Origin: a virus | IMG/VR virus record: IMGVR_UViG_3300036766_001076 | Location: 1-63,197 of that record | DNA: 63,197 bases | Reading direction: 5' to 3' (one strand) | Shown here: positions 1 through 6,906 of the stretch, in pieces | How positions within the stretch are numbered: the first letter of the stretch is position 1 | Layout: each line of letters begins with the position of its first letter | Made by a program: the position numbers and the translations under genes | The notes under the pieces: model-generated | What the model was told of the DNA's origin: nothing | The model's input: only the letters and a program-made list of their open reading frames with translations | Databases searched by the model: none

Positions 1-182
1 TCACCCCCCGGCCGAGCCGATCCGCCTTGGTCAAGGCGCGGGATTTCTCCTCCGCGAGCCGGTGCCGGGTTTCTGAGAGCGGCTCCCGGGATTCCTGGTG
101 CAGCGTGTGCGCGACCCAGAGACCAATCGCTCCGGCCATGATCGTGTCGTCGTGGGCGCCGGGCGCAGCTTCGCCGTCCCAG
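1..182. repeat. Left copy of the end repeat (circular overlap)
   Basis: These bases match 63016-63197. The first 127 bases are identical; the last 55 differ at roughly a dozen sites. The two versions encode nearly the same terminase peptide (HDDTIMAG here, HDDCILAG in the right copy). This is best read as closure of a circular assembly with two alleles in the population. A true terminal repeat is possible but less likely, because phage terminal repeats are normally identical. Confidence 0.85.
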
Positions 183-841
183 ATCGCTCCGGCGGTCTGA
201 AAATCCGCCAGCTCCGTGATCGTGTGCGGCGAGTTGATTTTGTAGTCCGGCTCCCCGGAGTGCTTGTCTACCGTTTTGATCGCGTGGAAATACCGCTGGA
301 GGATCATCGGCCGGGTGCGGCCGTTGGTGTACCACCCGAAGGAGTTGCGGAAGCGTTTGTCCTGATCGACCGAGTCTTCGACCTGCCAGATGAAGAGGTT
401 CTCGTAGCCGACGTGCCGGAGGAGTTCGGACTGGGTGCCGAGCCCGAGGCCGAAGTTGCACTCGATTGCGACGACCGCCGGGAGGCCGTTGGACCCTTTG
501 TAGAGATAGCCGATCGGCGCAATGAGATAGGCGAGATCGATCGGGTCCACGATCGACGAGACAAATTGCGCGACTTGTTCTTCGCCTTCGTAGAGGTTGC
601 CTGCGCGGGTGACTTCGATGACCGAGCGGTCCGCGCCCATGCCTCCGGACACGTCGACCGAGAGGACATAGAGATGCCCGCGGCGCGGAGGCTCCCAGAT
701 AAGCAGGATGTCGAACAGCCCGGCGTCGTCGTCCCAGAGGAGGCGCTCGGCGCGGTCTGCGACGGGGAGGACTTTGAGGCCGTAGCCGGGCGGGATCTGG
801 AGAGCGACTTTGTCAGGAACCTCCGCGACGTCAGGAGCCAT
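1..841 (-). CDS. terL: Terminase large subunit, nuclease half (runs through the circular join)
   Basis: This is the DNA-cutting half of the packaging motor. It begins with ATG at 841, overlapping the stop of the PAPS-reductase-like gene by 11 bases, and reads through base 1 into 63015, ending with TAG at 62921-62923, about 311 residues in all. The RNase H-like fold is recognisable from LYVLSVDVSGGMGADRS around residue 60, which carries the first catalytic Asp, from VAIECN around residue 120, and from HDDTIMAG near residue 250. There is no Walker A motif. The ATPase half is a separate gene (1981-3249), and together they total about 733 residues, the size of a normal large terminase. Nuclease assignment is from motifs; assembly with the ATPase half is inferred. 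Confidence 0.85.
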   Translation of the reverse strand, partial: MAPDVAEVPDKVALQIPPGYGLKVLPVADRAERLLWDDDAGLFDILLIWEPPRRGHLYVLSVDVSGGMGADRSVIEVTRAGNLYEGEEQVAQFVSSIVDPIDLAYLIAPIGYLYKGSNGLPAVVAIECNFGLGLGTQSELLRHVGYENLFIWQVEDSVDQDKRFRNSFGWYTNGRTRPMILQRYFHAIKTVDKHSGEPDYKINSPHTITELADFQTAGAIWDGEAAPGAHDDTIMAGAIGLWVAHTLHQESREPLSETRHRLAEEKSRALTKADRLGRGV

Positions 842-1619
842 GTTTGCACACCGTACAATCTTCAACGACTGCCTCCGGGAAATCCTCCGGGTGCACTGAT
901 GCAATCAAAGTACCCCACGCAAACCGACGGCCGAGTCCGAGGATACGTGACTTCCCGTTGGCGAGCGCCTGTGCCTCCATTATCGTAGCCCGTGCGGACA
1001 GCTCAGGATGTCGTAGATGCAGTTCGAGTATCTCGGGCTTTGTACTCGACGGGCAGTAGAAACAGGCCGACTTCGGCGGGATCGGTAGTGATTCCGCGTG
1101 AATACGCCGAACGCATTCATCACGATCCCACTTCCAGTCGATCAGTGGATACACCTTGGTGAAGCCTTTGTCTCCGGCTTCGGTCATTCGTTCTTCTTCA
1201 CCGAACTCAAACCCGATTGCGCGTTGTACAAGCGTACCTGCCGCCCACGCAAGTTGCGCTGGCGCCCATTGAGCAGCCCACCATTTGAAGGGGTCAATCT
1301 TCCATTTGTCCGCGCAGGTCGAGTATCCGTACGCTCGCGAAGGCATATAGCCGAGGCGCAGACACTCTTCTTCCAATGATCGATCACCGGTCTTGGTCCG
1401 CCCGAAATCCGCTCGGCAGACTGTCGTCAGTGGCGGGAAATCATTTGCGGCCAACCACACAGGAAGAATCTGGCGAAGGTAGAAGTACGTCTCTGGTTTC
1501 TCTCCGCGAGTATCGGCGAACACGATAGCATCGGGACGGTAGCCGTGAATCTTCATCCCTATGCACATCGCCAACGAGTCTACCCCGCCGCCGTACGAGA
1601 CCACCAATGGATCAGACAT
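831..1619 (-). CDS. PAPS-reductase/ATP pyrophosphatase-family protein inserted between terminase halves
   Basis: A 262-residue protein of the phosphoadenosine phosphosulfate reductase family, which carries out adenylation or sulfur chemistry with a PP-loop. The PP-loop is visible at the N-terminus as SYGGGVDSLA. Later cysteine pairs, CFYCPS near residue 190 and CTVC at the C-terminus, could bind metal or an Fe-S cluster. I chose the ATG at 1619 because a GGGGAG ribosome site precedes it; an in-frame ATG exists 15 bases upstream. It sits between the terminase nuclease and ATPase genes. Members of this family are common as phage accessory genes and their substrates are mostly unknown, so no reaction is assigned. 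Confidence 0.75.
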   Translation of the reverse strand: MSDPLVVSYGGGVDSLAMCIGMKIHGYRPDAIVFADTRGEKPETYFYLRQILPVWLAANDFPPLTTVCRADFGRTKTGDRSLEEECLRLGYMPSRAYGYSTCADKWKIDPFKWWAAQWAPAQLAWAAGTLVQRAIGFEFGEEERMTEAGDKGFTKVYPLIDWKWDRDECVRRIHAESLPIPPKSACFYCPSSTKPEILELHLRHPELSARATIMEAQALANGKSRILGLGRRFAWGTLIASVHPEDFPEAVVEDCTVCKHGS

Positions 1620-1653
1620 GCGCGATCTCCCCATACGGTTTGACTTCGATCAT
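1612..1653 (-). repeat. 42-bp duplicate of the terminase ATPase 3' end (copy B)
   Basis: This segment differs from 1981-2022 at five positions. Read on the minus strand it is a 13-codon ORF, MIEVKPYGEIAHV then stop, almost the same as the last 13 residues of the ATPase half (MIDVKPYREIAHV). It overlaps the stop of the 112-residue gene by ATGA and contains the ribosome site and ATG of the PAPS-reductase-like gene. It looks like a relic showing that the ATPase gene once directly preceded that gene. Confidence 0.8.
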
Positions 1654-1988
1654 TCGTCAATACGTGTGTAACCGGCCTCGAACGCCTTTGCAGGGCTGAA
1701 GGACATATAGCCGTCGTCGTAGAGTACGAAGTAACCACCGATTTGTGGCTTGTGCTTCTTCAGATATGGTACATCCACGCGAATCGGCTCTATACCTTCT
1801 TCGACGGGCACAATGTGCGCGCCGTGCAGGCCGATGACGGAGCCGTCGGGCAAAATCTCCACGACCTCATCCTGATCAAGCGCCCGTTCGATTTCGGCAA
1901 TCGAAGGCTGTTCAAGGCGTGCCGTAATGGCCTTGATCTTCACTGCACGGACTTCCTTATGGCACTTGTACCGAGGCATGTCAGACAT
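1650..1988 (-). CDS. Conserved small phage protein (GGYFVLYDDGY type)
   Basis: A 112-residue soluble protein. It has an N-terminal PRYKCHKEVRAVKI stretch and a C-terminal GGYFVLYDDGYMSFSP segment followed by AFEAGYTRI. Proteins with this two-ended signature recur as small accessory genes in tailed phages, usually unassigned. The ATG lies inside the terminase ATPase stop region (ATGTCTGA overlap) after GGGAG, so translation is probably coupled. It lies between two copies of a 42-bp repeat, which suggests it entered the terminase locus as a discrete insertion. Function unknown. Confidence 0.75.
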   Translation of the reverse strand: MSDMPRYKCHKEVRAVKIKAITARLEQPSIAEIERALDQDEVVEILPDGSVIGLHGAHIVPVEEGIEPIRVDVPYLKKHKPQIGGYFVLYDDGYMSFSPAKAFEAGYTRIDE

Positions 1989-2022
1989 GGGCGATCTCCC
2001 TGTATGGTTTGACGTCGATCAT
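1981..2022 (-). repeat. 42-bp terminase ATPase 3' end (copy A)
   Basis: The original copy of the repeat found again at 1612-1653. It holds the last 13 codons and stop of the ATPase half together with the ribosome site and ATG of the next gene, so one short segment is both a gene end and a translation start for its neighbour. Confidence 0.8.
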
Positions 2023-3249
2023 CCCCTTGAGCGGCCGGGCCTGCGCCTTGATCCGCTCGCGCAGGAGCACTGGCACCACCGACTTGGTCGCATATTGAAA
2101 CGCCTCGTCATCATCCGCCGGGTGCTCTTGGAGAAATTCTTCCAGTTGCTCTTTCGCTTCTGCCTCAGCGCGGGTTGTCTCGTACCAACAGAGCTGCTCG
2201 CGGGAGAGCTTCACCGGCCGGTGCAGCCAGCGCGGCCCTTGCTCCTCGGCTCGTCGAGCGTGCGCAAGCGTCGTGAGTGAAGGGGACCAGCCCACCGGCG
2301 CTGGCAACCAATGCCTCGACGCCTCCGCGTACCATGGAATGAAAATGTTGTGCGCGCGGGATTTGCCGGACTTGGCAAGCTGCCACTCCAGCCACCACCA
2401 GTTGGTTTTGCCCCGCCCTTGGGCGGTCGATTCCCGCATCCAGAAGGTCAGAGGAGAAACCGCCACCGCTGGCTTGAGCGACACGTCGATCTGCTCAGGC
2501 CGGGTCCAGGTCGCCAATTCTGAATTGTGAATGCAGCTCAGGGTTTTCCCGCGAGCGAGCTGACCCTTGAGGCCGTCCTGCGCGTTCCTCCCGGATTTGT
2601 CCGCGCCGCGGGTGGATTTGGAGGCTCCCCAAAAGAGATGAGACTCCGTGCCGAACAAAAACAAGTCGTTCTTCACCCGCTCTTTCGCGGTCGGCTTCAT
2701 GTACCACGGCAGGTGATCGTAAATCCGCTCGAACATGTCCCAGAGGAAGTCGGAGGAGTCTGGGACATCTGAGGCGAGAAGCCCAAACACGTTCGCGTGC
2801 GTGAGGAGACGATGCGCGAGGATCGCGATGGACAGGGTAGAACCTCCTACCTGTCTGTCCTTGAGCAAATTGACAACGATCCCGTCCGGGTGCCCCTGCT
2901 CGTAGTTCGCCCATTCGACCCTGGCGATCTCGGCGAGGATCAGTTTCTGCGTCTCCCACAGCGGGTAGAGCTTCCCGAGTGCCTGCCCGCCGATGTTGAT
3001 CGTGGTGTACCGCTCCGAGAAATACTTGAAGTCGATCTTGCCGAGGATCTGCTCGTTGACCACAAACGCCTGCTCAGCTTTGGAGAGCGGCCGGGTCTGC
3101 GCGCCTTTCCGGTCCCAGAGGTCCGCCATGCGGAATTGGAATTCCTTGACCTCTTCCACGGAGAATTCCTGCAGTCCGCGCGGGAGATCCTGCGCGAGGG
3201 TACGCTCGACTATTCCACGGCGGATCGCAACGAGTTGAGAGGAGTACAT
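1981..3249 (-). CDS. terL: Terminase large subunit, ATPase half
   Basis: A 422-residue packaging ATPase. Walker A is DRQVGGST near residue 115, preceded by the hydrophobic strand GIVVNLLK. Walker B is SCIHNSELATW near residue 230, with the catalytic Glu. The protein stops after KPYREIAHV without any nuclease domain; that domain is encoded separately at 841 and below. I start at the ATG at 3249 (AGGG eight bases upstream), because the longer upstream reading is arginine- and serine-rich shadow sequence over the lipoprotein gene. A trans-acting two-piece terminase is inferred from the intact motifs in both halves. A recent split by insertion is the alternative reading. Confidence 0.85.
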   Translation of the reverse strand: MYSSQLVAIRRGIVERTLAQDLPRGLQEFSVEEVKEFQFRMADLWDRKGAQTRPLSKAEQAFVVNEQILGKIDFKYFSERYTTINIGGQALGKLYPLWETQKLILAEIARVEWANYEQGHPDGIVVNLLKDRQVGGSTLSIAILAHRLLTHANVFGLLASDVPDSSDFLWDMFERIYDHLPWYMKPTAKERVKNDLFLFGTESHLFWGASKSTRGADKSGRNAQDGLKGQLARGKTLSCIHNSELATWTRPEQIDVSLKPAVAVSPLTFWMRESTAQGRGKTNWWWLEWQLAKSGKSRAHNIFIPWYAEASRHWLPAPVGWSPSLTTLAHARRAEEQGPRWLHRPVKLSREQLCWYETTRAEAEAKEQLEEFLQEHPADDDEAFQYATKSVVPVLLRERIKAQARPLKGMIDVKPYREIAHV

Positions 3250-3268
3250 CTGCGACCCTGTGACGGTC

Positions 3269-3661
3269 TCAGAGGAGCGTCTTCGGGAGGTACTGCTCCA
3301 GGTACGGCCCGGCCCACAGGAAGAAGTCCACAAGCGTATCCCCGGCCGGGAGGTACGCCAGAAACCTCTCCACGCCCTCGTAGAGCAGGCGTAGCGCCGC
3401 GTTCGGATTCTCAGCGATGACCCCGCGCTCCTCGGCCACGAACGCATCGACCTGGGCCATTTGATCCGCCGTGAGGTAGTCCACCCCGAAGGCATGCGCC
3501 GCGCGAACGCCGGTTTCAATCGCGAACAGCGTGTCTGTCGCGATCTGGCGCTGACCGGCGCTGGTGTGCGGATCGTGCGTGGCCTTGAAGGTCGCGCAGC
3601 CGGAGAAGCAGAGGAGCGACGCGAGGAGCATCAGGAGCCGTAGCGGGAGCAACCGTTTCAC
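3269..3661 (-). CDS. Small lipoprotein, possible outer-membrane spanin
   Basis: A 130-residue protein with a typical lipoprotein signal: a basic start (VKRLLPLR), a hydrophobic stretch, then LCFSGC, so Cys at about residue 20 should be lipidated. The rest is helical with no recognised domain. The GTG start overlaps the stop of the upstream membrane protein gene (GTGA). Its place in a cluster of small membrane proteins beside the terminase fits a lysis cassette, and a lipoprotein could act as the outer-membrane spanin. Rz1-type spanins are usually shorter and Pro-rich, so this is uncertain. Confidence 0.6.
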   Translation of the reverse strand: MKRLLPLRLLMLLASLLCFSGCATFKATHDPHTSAGQRQIATDTLFAIETGVRAAHAFGVDYLTADQMAQVDAFVAEERGVIAENPNAALRLLYEGVERFLAYLPAGDTLVDFFLWAGPYLEQYLPKTLL

Positions 3662-3885
3662 AGTCCCTCCTTGGGCGCCGCCGCAGGCCCAGGCACCGTC
3701 GCATCCCCGTCGCCGTTTGGCCCGCCCTTCCCGCGCATGGCCACGAGCAGCCCAGTAAAAGACCCGATCATGATGTCCTCGCCTTTGACCAACCCGAGTT
3801 TGGTCATGCCCGCGCCGATGAGGGTGAGCAGAAGCAGGATGAGAATGTGCCCGCCCCGGGTGTCGAGTGCGGCGAGGAGTTGCAT
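3658..3885 (-). CDS. Small membrane protein, holin candidate
   Basis: A 75-residue protein with two hydrophobic segments: HILILLLLTLIGAGMTKLGL at about residues 13-32 and MIGSFTGLLVAM at about 39-50, then a polar Gly/Pro tail. The size and two-helix plan resemble phage holins. It is followed directly by the lipoprotein gene and preceded by another one-helix membrane protein, which supports a lysis role. No family was recognised, so the call rests on topology and position. Confidence 0.5.
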   Translation of the reverse strand: MQLLAALDTRGGHILILLLLTLIGAGMTKLGLVKGEDIMIGSFTGLLVAMRGKGGPNGDGDATVPGPAAAPKEGL

Positions 3886-3888
3886 GGT

Positions 3889-4092
3889 CTATTTCTCCCA
3901 GTAGAACGATTTGGTGTAGGCAGGCCATTCGCCAAGAATAATCGACTTGAGCGTTTGGATCTCCTGATCGCGCTTCTGGTCCTCGACCGCGTGCGCGCCG
4001 ATGGTCCGGTACGCCCAGCCGCCGAGTGAGAGGAGCCCGAGGAGAATCGGCCAGTAAGGCAGCCAGCCTGCGAGCCCGGATTTCTTCGGCAT
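3889..4092 (-). CDS. One-helix membrane protein, lysis cluster
   Basis: A 67-residue protein with a short basic N-terminus (MPKKSG), one membrane segment (WLPYWPILLGLLSLGGWAY) and a charged helical tail containing EDQKRDQEIQTLKS. The shape, one anchor plus a coiled tail, is that of an inner-membrane spanin or a type III holin. It stands in a row with the holin candidate and the lipoprotein. Function is inferred from context only. Confidence 0.5.
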   Translation of the reverse strand: MPKKSGLAGWLPYWPILLGLLSLGGWAYRTIGAHAVEDQKRDQEIQTLKSIILGEWPAYTKSFYWEK

Positions 4093-4117
4093 GGCTGATT
4101 ACTCTACCACGGCTTCG

Positions 4118-4207
4118 TCAGGGTTTGCGAAAGCGCAGGTAGCAGACCACGCCGACGACGCAGAGGTACACCGCGCAGATGATCCCTATGGCCTTGAGCC
4201 AGATCAT
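4118..4207 (-). CDS. Tiny membrane peptide (29 aa)
   Basis: The ATG overlaps the stop of the upstream gene by ATGA. The peptide starts MIWLKAIGIICAVYL and ends with a basic YLRFRKP. It is a single hydrophobic helix with a positive end, which fits a membrane micro-protein of the lysis region. Support is the start/stop overlap typical of this genome and the coherent hydrophobic sequence; no family is known. Confidence 0.5.
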   Translation of the reverse strand: MIWLKAIGIICAVYLCVVGVVCYLRFRKP

Positions 4208-4989
4208 TCCCCGGTCACCTCGCCCTCGACCACGCCGTCGGCATTCGAGGTCTGCATCTTCGAGAGCCGATCCCGCCCGGAGCCGTAGAGCGCGGTATCG
4301 AGCGCCCCGACCAGCCGGTCGTAGGTGTCGGCCTGGACCATCCCGGACATCTGCGCGTTCTGCTGTAGAACAGAGATATGGGTACCTGATGCCTTTTCGA
4401 CCATCTTACCCATTTTGAGGGCCAGCTCCCGCACAGGAGTTTCTGGTACGAAATATGTCTGGCCTGTACCTCGACAGACCGTGCAGGTCACCTCCGCCGG
4501 GGGGCCGTCCGGTGTCGGGTCACCAGCCACAAGCCCGAGGCCCTGACATGCACGACAGGCCCGATTGCCGGGAATCGCGTCTTCCATCACGCCGAGCGCG
4601 ACCTGCGGGAGCTTCTCCGCCACCTTCAGCGAGGCTCTGGCTTTTCCTCTGGCCATCGACGCCGCGGTGATCTTCTCGTAGAGCCCCGCCTTGTCAATCT
4701 TGAGCTGGTGGCACAGCCGCGCGAGCGCCACCCGGTCGTTCGCCGGGTCTGCGAGCGACGCCAGGAGCATGTCTTCTTTCTGGCCATGCTGAGTGACCGC
4801 GAGGAGTTCGACAAACGCCGCGCGCCCGCCGACCTCGGACTCGACCGCCGCGAAGGCGATCTCTTCGAGCTTGGTGACATGGCGCTCGGTTGGAGCGGGA
4901 GCAGGCTTGGCGATGACTTGCAGAGCCGCGCGCTTGGCCGGAGGCGGCGTCTCGCGTGCAGGGCGGCGACCGGGCGGCGGGAGGAGCAT
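4204..4989 (-). CDS. Candidate terminase small subunit with a DnaJ-like zinc motif
   Basis: A 261-residue protein starting at the ATG at 4989, which shares its A with the TAATG of the gene before and follows GGAGGG. After a Pro/Ala-rich N-terminus comes a helical region (about residues 40-140), then two CxxCxG motifs, CRACQGLG and CTVCRGTG, spaced as in a DnaJ zinc finger, and a helical C-terminus. It lies upstream of both terminase large-subunit genes in the same operon, the usual place for terS. The zinc motif is seen directly; the small-subunit call is inference from position and size. Confidence 0.4.
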   Translation of the reverse strand: MLLPPPGRRPARETPPPAKRAALQVIAKPAPAPTERHVTKLEEIAFAAVESEVGGRAAFVELLAVTQHGQKEDMLLASLADPANDRVALARLCHQLKIDKAGLYEKITAASMARGKARASLKVAEKLPQVALGVMEDAIPGNRACRACQGLGLVAGDPTPDGPPAEVTCTVCRGTGQTYFVPETPVRELALKMGKMVEKASGTHISVLQQNAQMSGMVQADTYDRLVGALDTALYGSGRDRLSKMQTSNADGVVEGEVTGE

Positions 4990-5321
4990 TACGCACTCCC
5001 TCCTTCTATAGTGAGATTCCCCTCGCGGTCCACCCACCCACGCTTCTCTGCCAAGGCCTCGATATCGGTGAGGTCGTCCACAACCTCACCCGAGAGCCGG
5101 GCGTGCTCACGTAGAAACTCCAACCGGCCGAACCCGGCGTCCACCCCTGCGAACGCCGCCCCGAAGTCTTCTACGCCGTCCTCGCCCCTGGCCGTGTAGA
5201 CCGGCCGACGCCCGGCCTGAATCCGCAGCTCGTCGATGAGTTCTTCGAGGAGCTGGTTCTGGCGTGAGAACAACTTCACCAGGTTGCGAAGCAGGCGCAG
5301 CGTCAGCCACCAGCCTTTCAT
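4989..5321 (-). CDS. KGWW-family protein 1
   Basis: A 110-residue protein whose start, MKGWWLTLRLLRNLVKLF, repeats the MKGWW opening of two genes just upstream. An amphipathic or membrane-touching N-terminal helix is followed by a charged helical segment (RQNQLLEELIDELRI) and an acidic C-terminal half. The ATG overlaps the upstream stop (ATGA), and its stop overlaps the next ATG (TAATG). The shared opening of the three neighbours suggests tandem duplication of a 5' end. Function unknown. Confidence 0.6.
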   Translation of the reverse strand: MKGWWLTLRLLRNLVKLFSRQNQLLEELIDELRIQAGRRPVYTARGEDGVEDFGAAFAGVDAGFGRLEFLREHARLSGEVVDDLTDIEALAEKRGWVDREGNLTIEGGSA

Positions 5322-5443
5322 CGCTGCCACGCCTTGAACCACTCGAGGATGGCCCAGCGATAGTGACCGTCCCGCCAGTTCAACCGCGTCATCATAATGT
5401 AGAGGCGGAAGGTCAGCCAACGCCGGAGCCACCAGCCTTTCAC
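5318..5443 (-). CDS. KGWW-family micro-protein 2 (41 aa)
   Basis: It begins with GTG (VKGWWLRRWLTF) in a GTGA overlap with the preceding stop, and its own stop overlaps the next ATG. It is rich in Trp, Arg and aromatic residues and ends WAILEWFKAWQR. It shares the KGWW opening with both neighbours, and the overlaps on both sides argue that it is translated. Function unknown; a membrane-surface peptide is plausible. Confidence 0.5.
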   Translation of the reverse strand: MKGWWLRRWLTFRLYIMMTRLNWRDGHYRWAILEWFKAWQR

Positions 5444-5658
5444 AGGGATCGGCCCTTCGTATATTGCCAACCGCGCGTTTCGTGCGGGCGCAGGTGCGTC
5501 AACCGCTCACGTACACCGCACCAGCGGCACGCTCGGTAGTTCCATGATCGATCTCGCCCAAGGGTACATGTAACCCAGTCGTGGCGACCGCAGAGGCAGA
5601 TCAGCCGCTCCTTAACATAGAGTAGCCACGCAAGCGCCAGCGTCCACCAGCCTTTCAT
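5440..5658 (-). CDS. KGWW-family protein 3 with cysteine/histidine cluster
   Basis: A 72-residue protein opening MKGWWTLALAWLLYV, a likely membrane helix. It is followed by CLCGRHDWVTC and a later CRWCG, a possible metal site formed by CxC/CxxC and His residues. Both ends overlap neighbours (ATGA upstream, GTGA downstream). The first helix and the KGWW start match the next two genes, while the metal-like part is unique to it. Function unknown. Confidence 0.55.
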   Translation of the reverse strand: MKGWWTLALAWLLYVKERLICLCGRHDWVTCTLGRDRSWNYRACRWCGVRERLTHLRPHETRGWQYTKGRSL

Positions 5659-5930
5659 GGATTCTTCCAGTCCTCGACCGCCATGTGCTGCGCGAGCACC
5701 AAGAGGCTGATCTCCTCTTTCTTGCCGATCTTGGCGTACCACCTGCGCGGCCTCAAGGAGCCGTCTGGATTCTCCTCAAAGTACAAAATCATGCGTTTGG
5801 CCGGCTTGGCTTTGCCCGCTTTGATGTCGGCGAGGAACGCTGATACACACTGCTCGCCTGTCCACGTATCGCAGTTCTGCGACTTCGTGGAGATCGGGAC
5901 GACCTTCGGCACGATGTTGGTCGGCGGCAT
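5655..5930 (-). CDS. Hypothetical protein (91 aa)
   Basis: A 91-residue mixed alpha/beta protein with a central basic stretch (ADIKAGKAKPAKRMILYF) and a C-terminal helix. No family recognised. The stop of the preceding gene directly adjoins its ATG, and its own stop overlaps the next start, so it belongs to the same late transcript. It is the second gene after the probable late promoter. Confidence 0.6.
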   Translation of the reverse strand: MPPTNIVPKVVPISTKSQNCDTWTGEQCVSAFLADIKAGKAKPAKRMILYFEENPDGSLRPRRWYAKIGKKEEISLLVLAQHMAVEDWKNP

Positions 5931-6200
5931 TCAGACACGCTCCGGCCAGTGCCAGCTTCCCGGCTTCTTGTTCTCGTCGTACGGCACATGGCGGTTGAAG
6001 AACTGCCCGGTTGGGTTCAGGACGCAGAGCCCAGCCGAGAGGATCTCGCCGTCCTCGTTGACGGTAATGACTCCCTCGCCCGTGAGGAGCGTGTCGACCT
6101 CAGTGACGATCGCCGCTCGGCACACGCCCGCCGGGAATTCTCCGCCCGGTGTGCCGTACGCCGTGTAATGCACGATTCTGCCGACTGCGGGTTTGTCCAT
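5931..6200 (-). CDS. First gene of the late block, conserved phage hypothetical
   Basis: An 89-residue protein. The N-terminus VGRIVHYTAYGTPGGEFP, the middle CRAAIVTEV and the C-terminal HVPYDENKKPGSWHWPE fit a small beta-rich fold seen in hypothetical proteins of many tailed phages. The motif set HYTAYG, RAAIVTEV and GSWHWPE is typical of that group. It is the gene closest to the divergent control region and so the first translated from the minus-strand promoter at about 6273-6302. Function unknown. Confidence 0.6.
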   Translation of the reverse strand: MDKPAVGRIVHYTAYGTPGGEFPAGVCRAAIVTEVDTLLTGEGVITVNEDGEILSAGLCVLNPTGQFFNRHVPYDENKKPGSWHWPERV

Positions 6201-6272
6201 TTACGGTTCTCTTCACCTTCTCCCCGGAAAGCAAATCATCTCCTCCGGGTACCTTACGCGTACCTACGCAGG

Positions 6273-6302
6273 ACACTACGCCGAATGCTTCGCGCAAGTC
6301 AA
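6273..6302 (-). promoter_or_regulatory. Candidate late promoter (sigma-70-like, leftward)
   Basis: On the minus strand TTGACT (6302-6297) is followed after 18 bases by TAGTGT (6278-6273), about 75 bases upstream of the first late gene. It is the best promoter-like match facing the late block. The -10 is weak, and late transcription may need a phage factor. Confidence 0.4.
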
Positions 6303-6382
6303 TCTCCTAGCCTAGCGTGTTTACGAAATGAACGTGAGGCTTATGCAAATGCCCTAAGTCTTGGCAGACGGCAACGTAGATT

Positions 6383-6403
6383 TTGAAAATTGAAAATTGA
6401 AAA
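6383..6403. repeat. Three tandem TTGAAAA heptamers
   Basis: TTGAAAA occurs three times in a row, followed by another AT-rich stretch to 6410, in an otherwise GC-rich region. It could be an upstream AT element for the leftward promoter, a bent segment or a protein-binding array. Confidence 0.6.
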
Positions 6404-6486
6404 TTTGATTGTGGGGATCTCGACGCTCTTCTCGTAGGCCCGGCGCTGTCACCTATAGCGGACAATTCACCGCTGCACTATCTATT

Positions 6487-6500
6487 CATGTACGTACATG
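6487..6500. promoter_or_regulatory. Perfect 14-bp palindrome
   Basis: CATGTACGTACATG reads the same on both strands and lies in the divergent control region. A dimeric regulator could bind it; no regulator has been tied to it. Confidence 0.45.
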
Positions 6501-6573
6501 CGCGGCGTGCAGCGGGCCGGGCAGCCCTGCCAGGGCCAGATCCATATTTACCAGAATCCAACCGGTCTAAGTT

Positions 6574-6699
6574 GCCCTCGCCCTCGCCCTCGCCCTCGCC
6601 CTCGCCCTCGCCCTCGCCCTCGCCCTCGCCCTCGCCCTCGCCCTCGCCCTCGCCCTCGCCCTCGCCCTCGCCCTCGCCCTCGCCCTCGCCCTCGCCCTC
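6574..6699. repeat. Perfect hexamer array (GCCCTC) x 21
   Basis: Twenty-one uninterrupted copies of GCCCTC, 126 bases. It is open in several frames on both strands and encodes only dipeptide repeats. The perfection suggests recent slippage. It lies between the two main promoters. Confidence 0.95.
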
Positions 6700-6700
6700 A

Positions 6701-6759
6701 GTCCAGAAATGGGACATCGCCGCTCGCCTGTTATATGGGTCCAGAAATGGGACATCGCC
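6701..6759. repeat. 21-bp direct repeat pair
   Basis: An identical 21-base sequence, GTCCAGAAATGGGACATCGC plus one more C, occurs at 6701-6721 and 6739-6759, start-to-start distance 38 bases. It lies just upstream of the early promoter and could be an operator pair. Confidence 0.7.
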
Positions 6760-6835
6760 ATCACCAAGTAGCCATGCTGCAAGGGAGATAGTACACGCCT
6801 AGACCTTGTCGTATGACTGACTCCTGAGATGAGGC

Positions 6836-6864
6836 TTGCCATGCGAGGATAGATCGCCTATGTT
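6836..6864 (+). promoter_or_regulatory. Candidate early promoter (rightward)
   Basis: TTGCCA, 17 bases, then TATGTT, a good sigma-70-like arrangement 55 bases upstream of the first plus-strand gene. The predicted transcript would begin inside the hairpin at 6868-6891. Confidence 0.45.
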
Positions 6865-6867
6865 TAT

Positions 6868-6891
6868 TTGGCCGGGACGCAATCCGGCCAA
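6868..6891 (+). promoter_or_regulatory. Hairpin/operator at the early transcript start
   Basis: The arms TTGGCCGG and CCGGCCAA are perfectly complementary around an 8-base loop. The second arm, CCGGCCAAGT, also occurs inside the spacer of the promoter at 15299-15327. It may be an operator or a 5'-end RNA stem. Confidence 0.45.
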
Positions 6892-6906
6892 GTCGACCAA
6901 GGAAAG

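Noticed and set aside
98-988. A 296-codon open frame on the plus strand at the left end
   Set aside because: It is antisense to the terminase nuclease, whose catalytic motifs are clear.
6488-6842. Pro-Ser, Pro-Arg and Glu-Gly repeat proteins across the hexamer array
   Set aside because: All frames are open because of the repeat itself; flanks lack ribosome sites and coding character.
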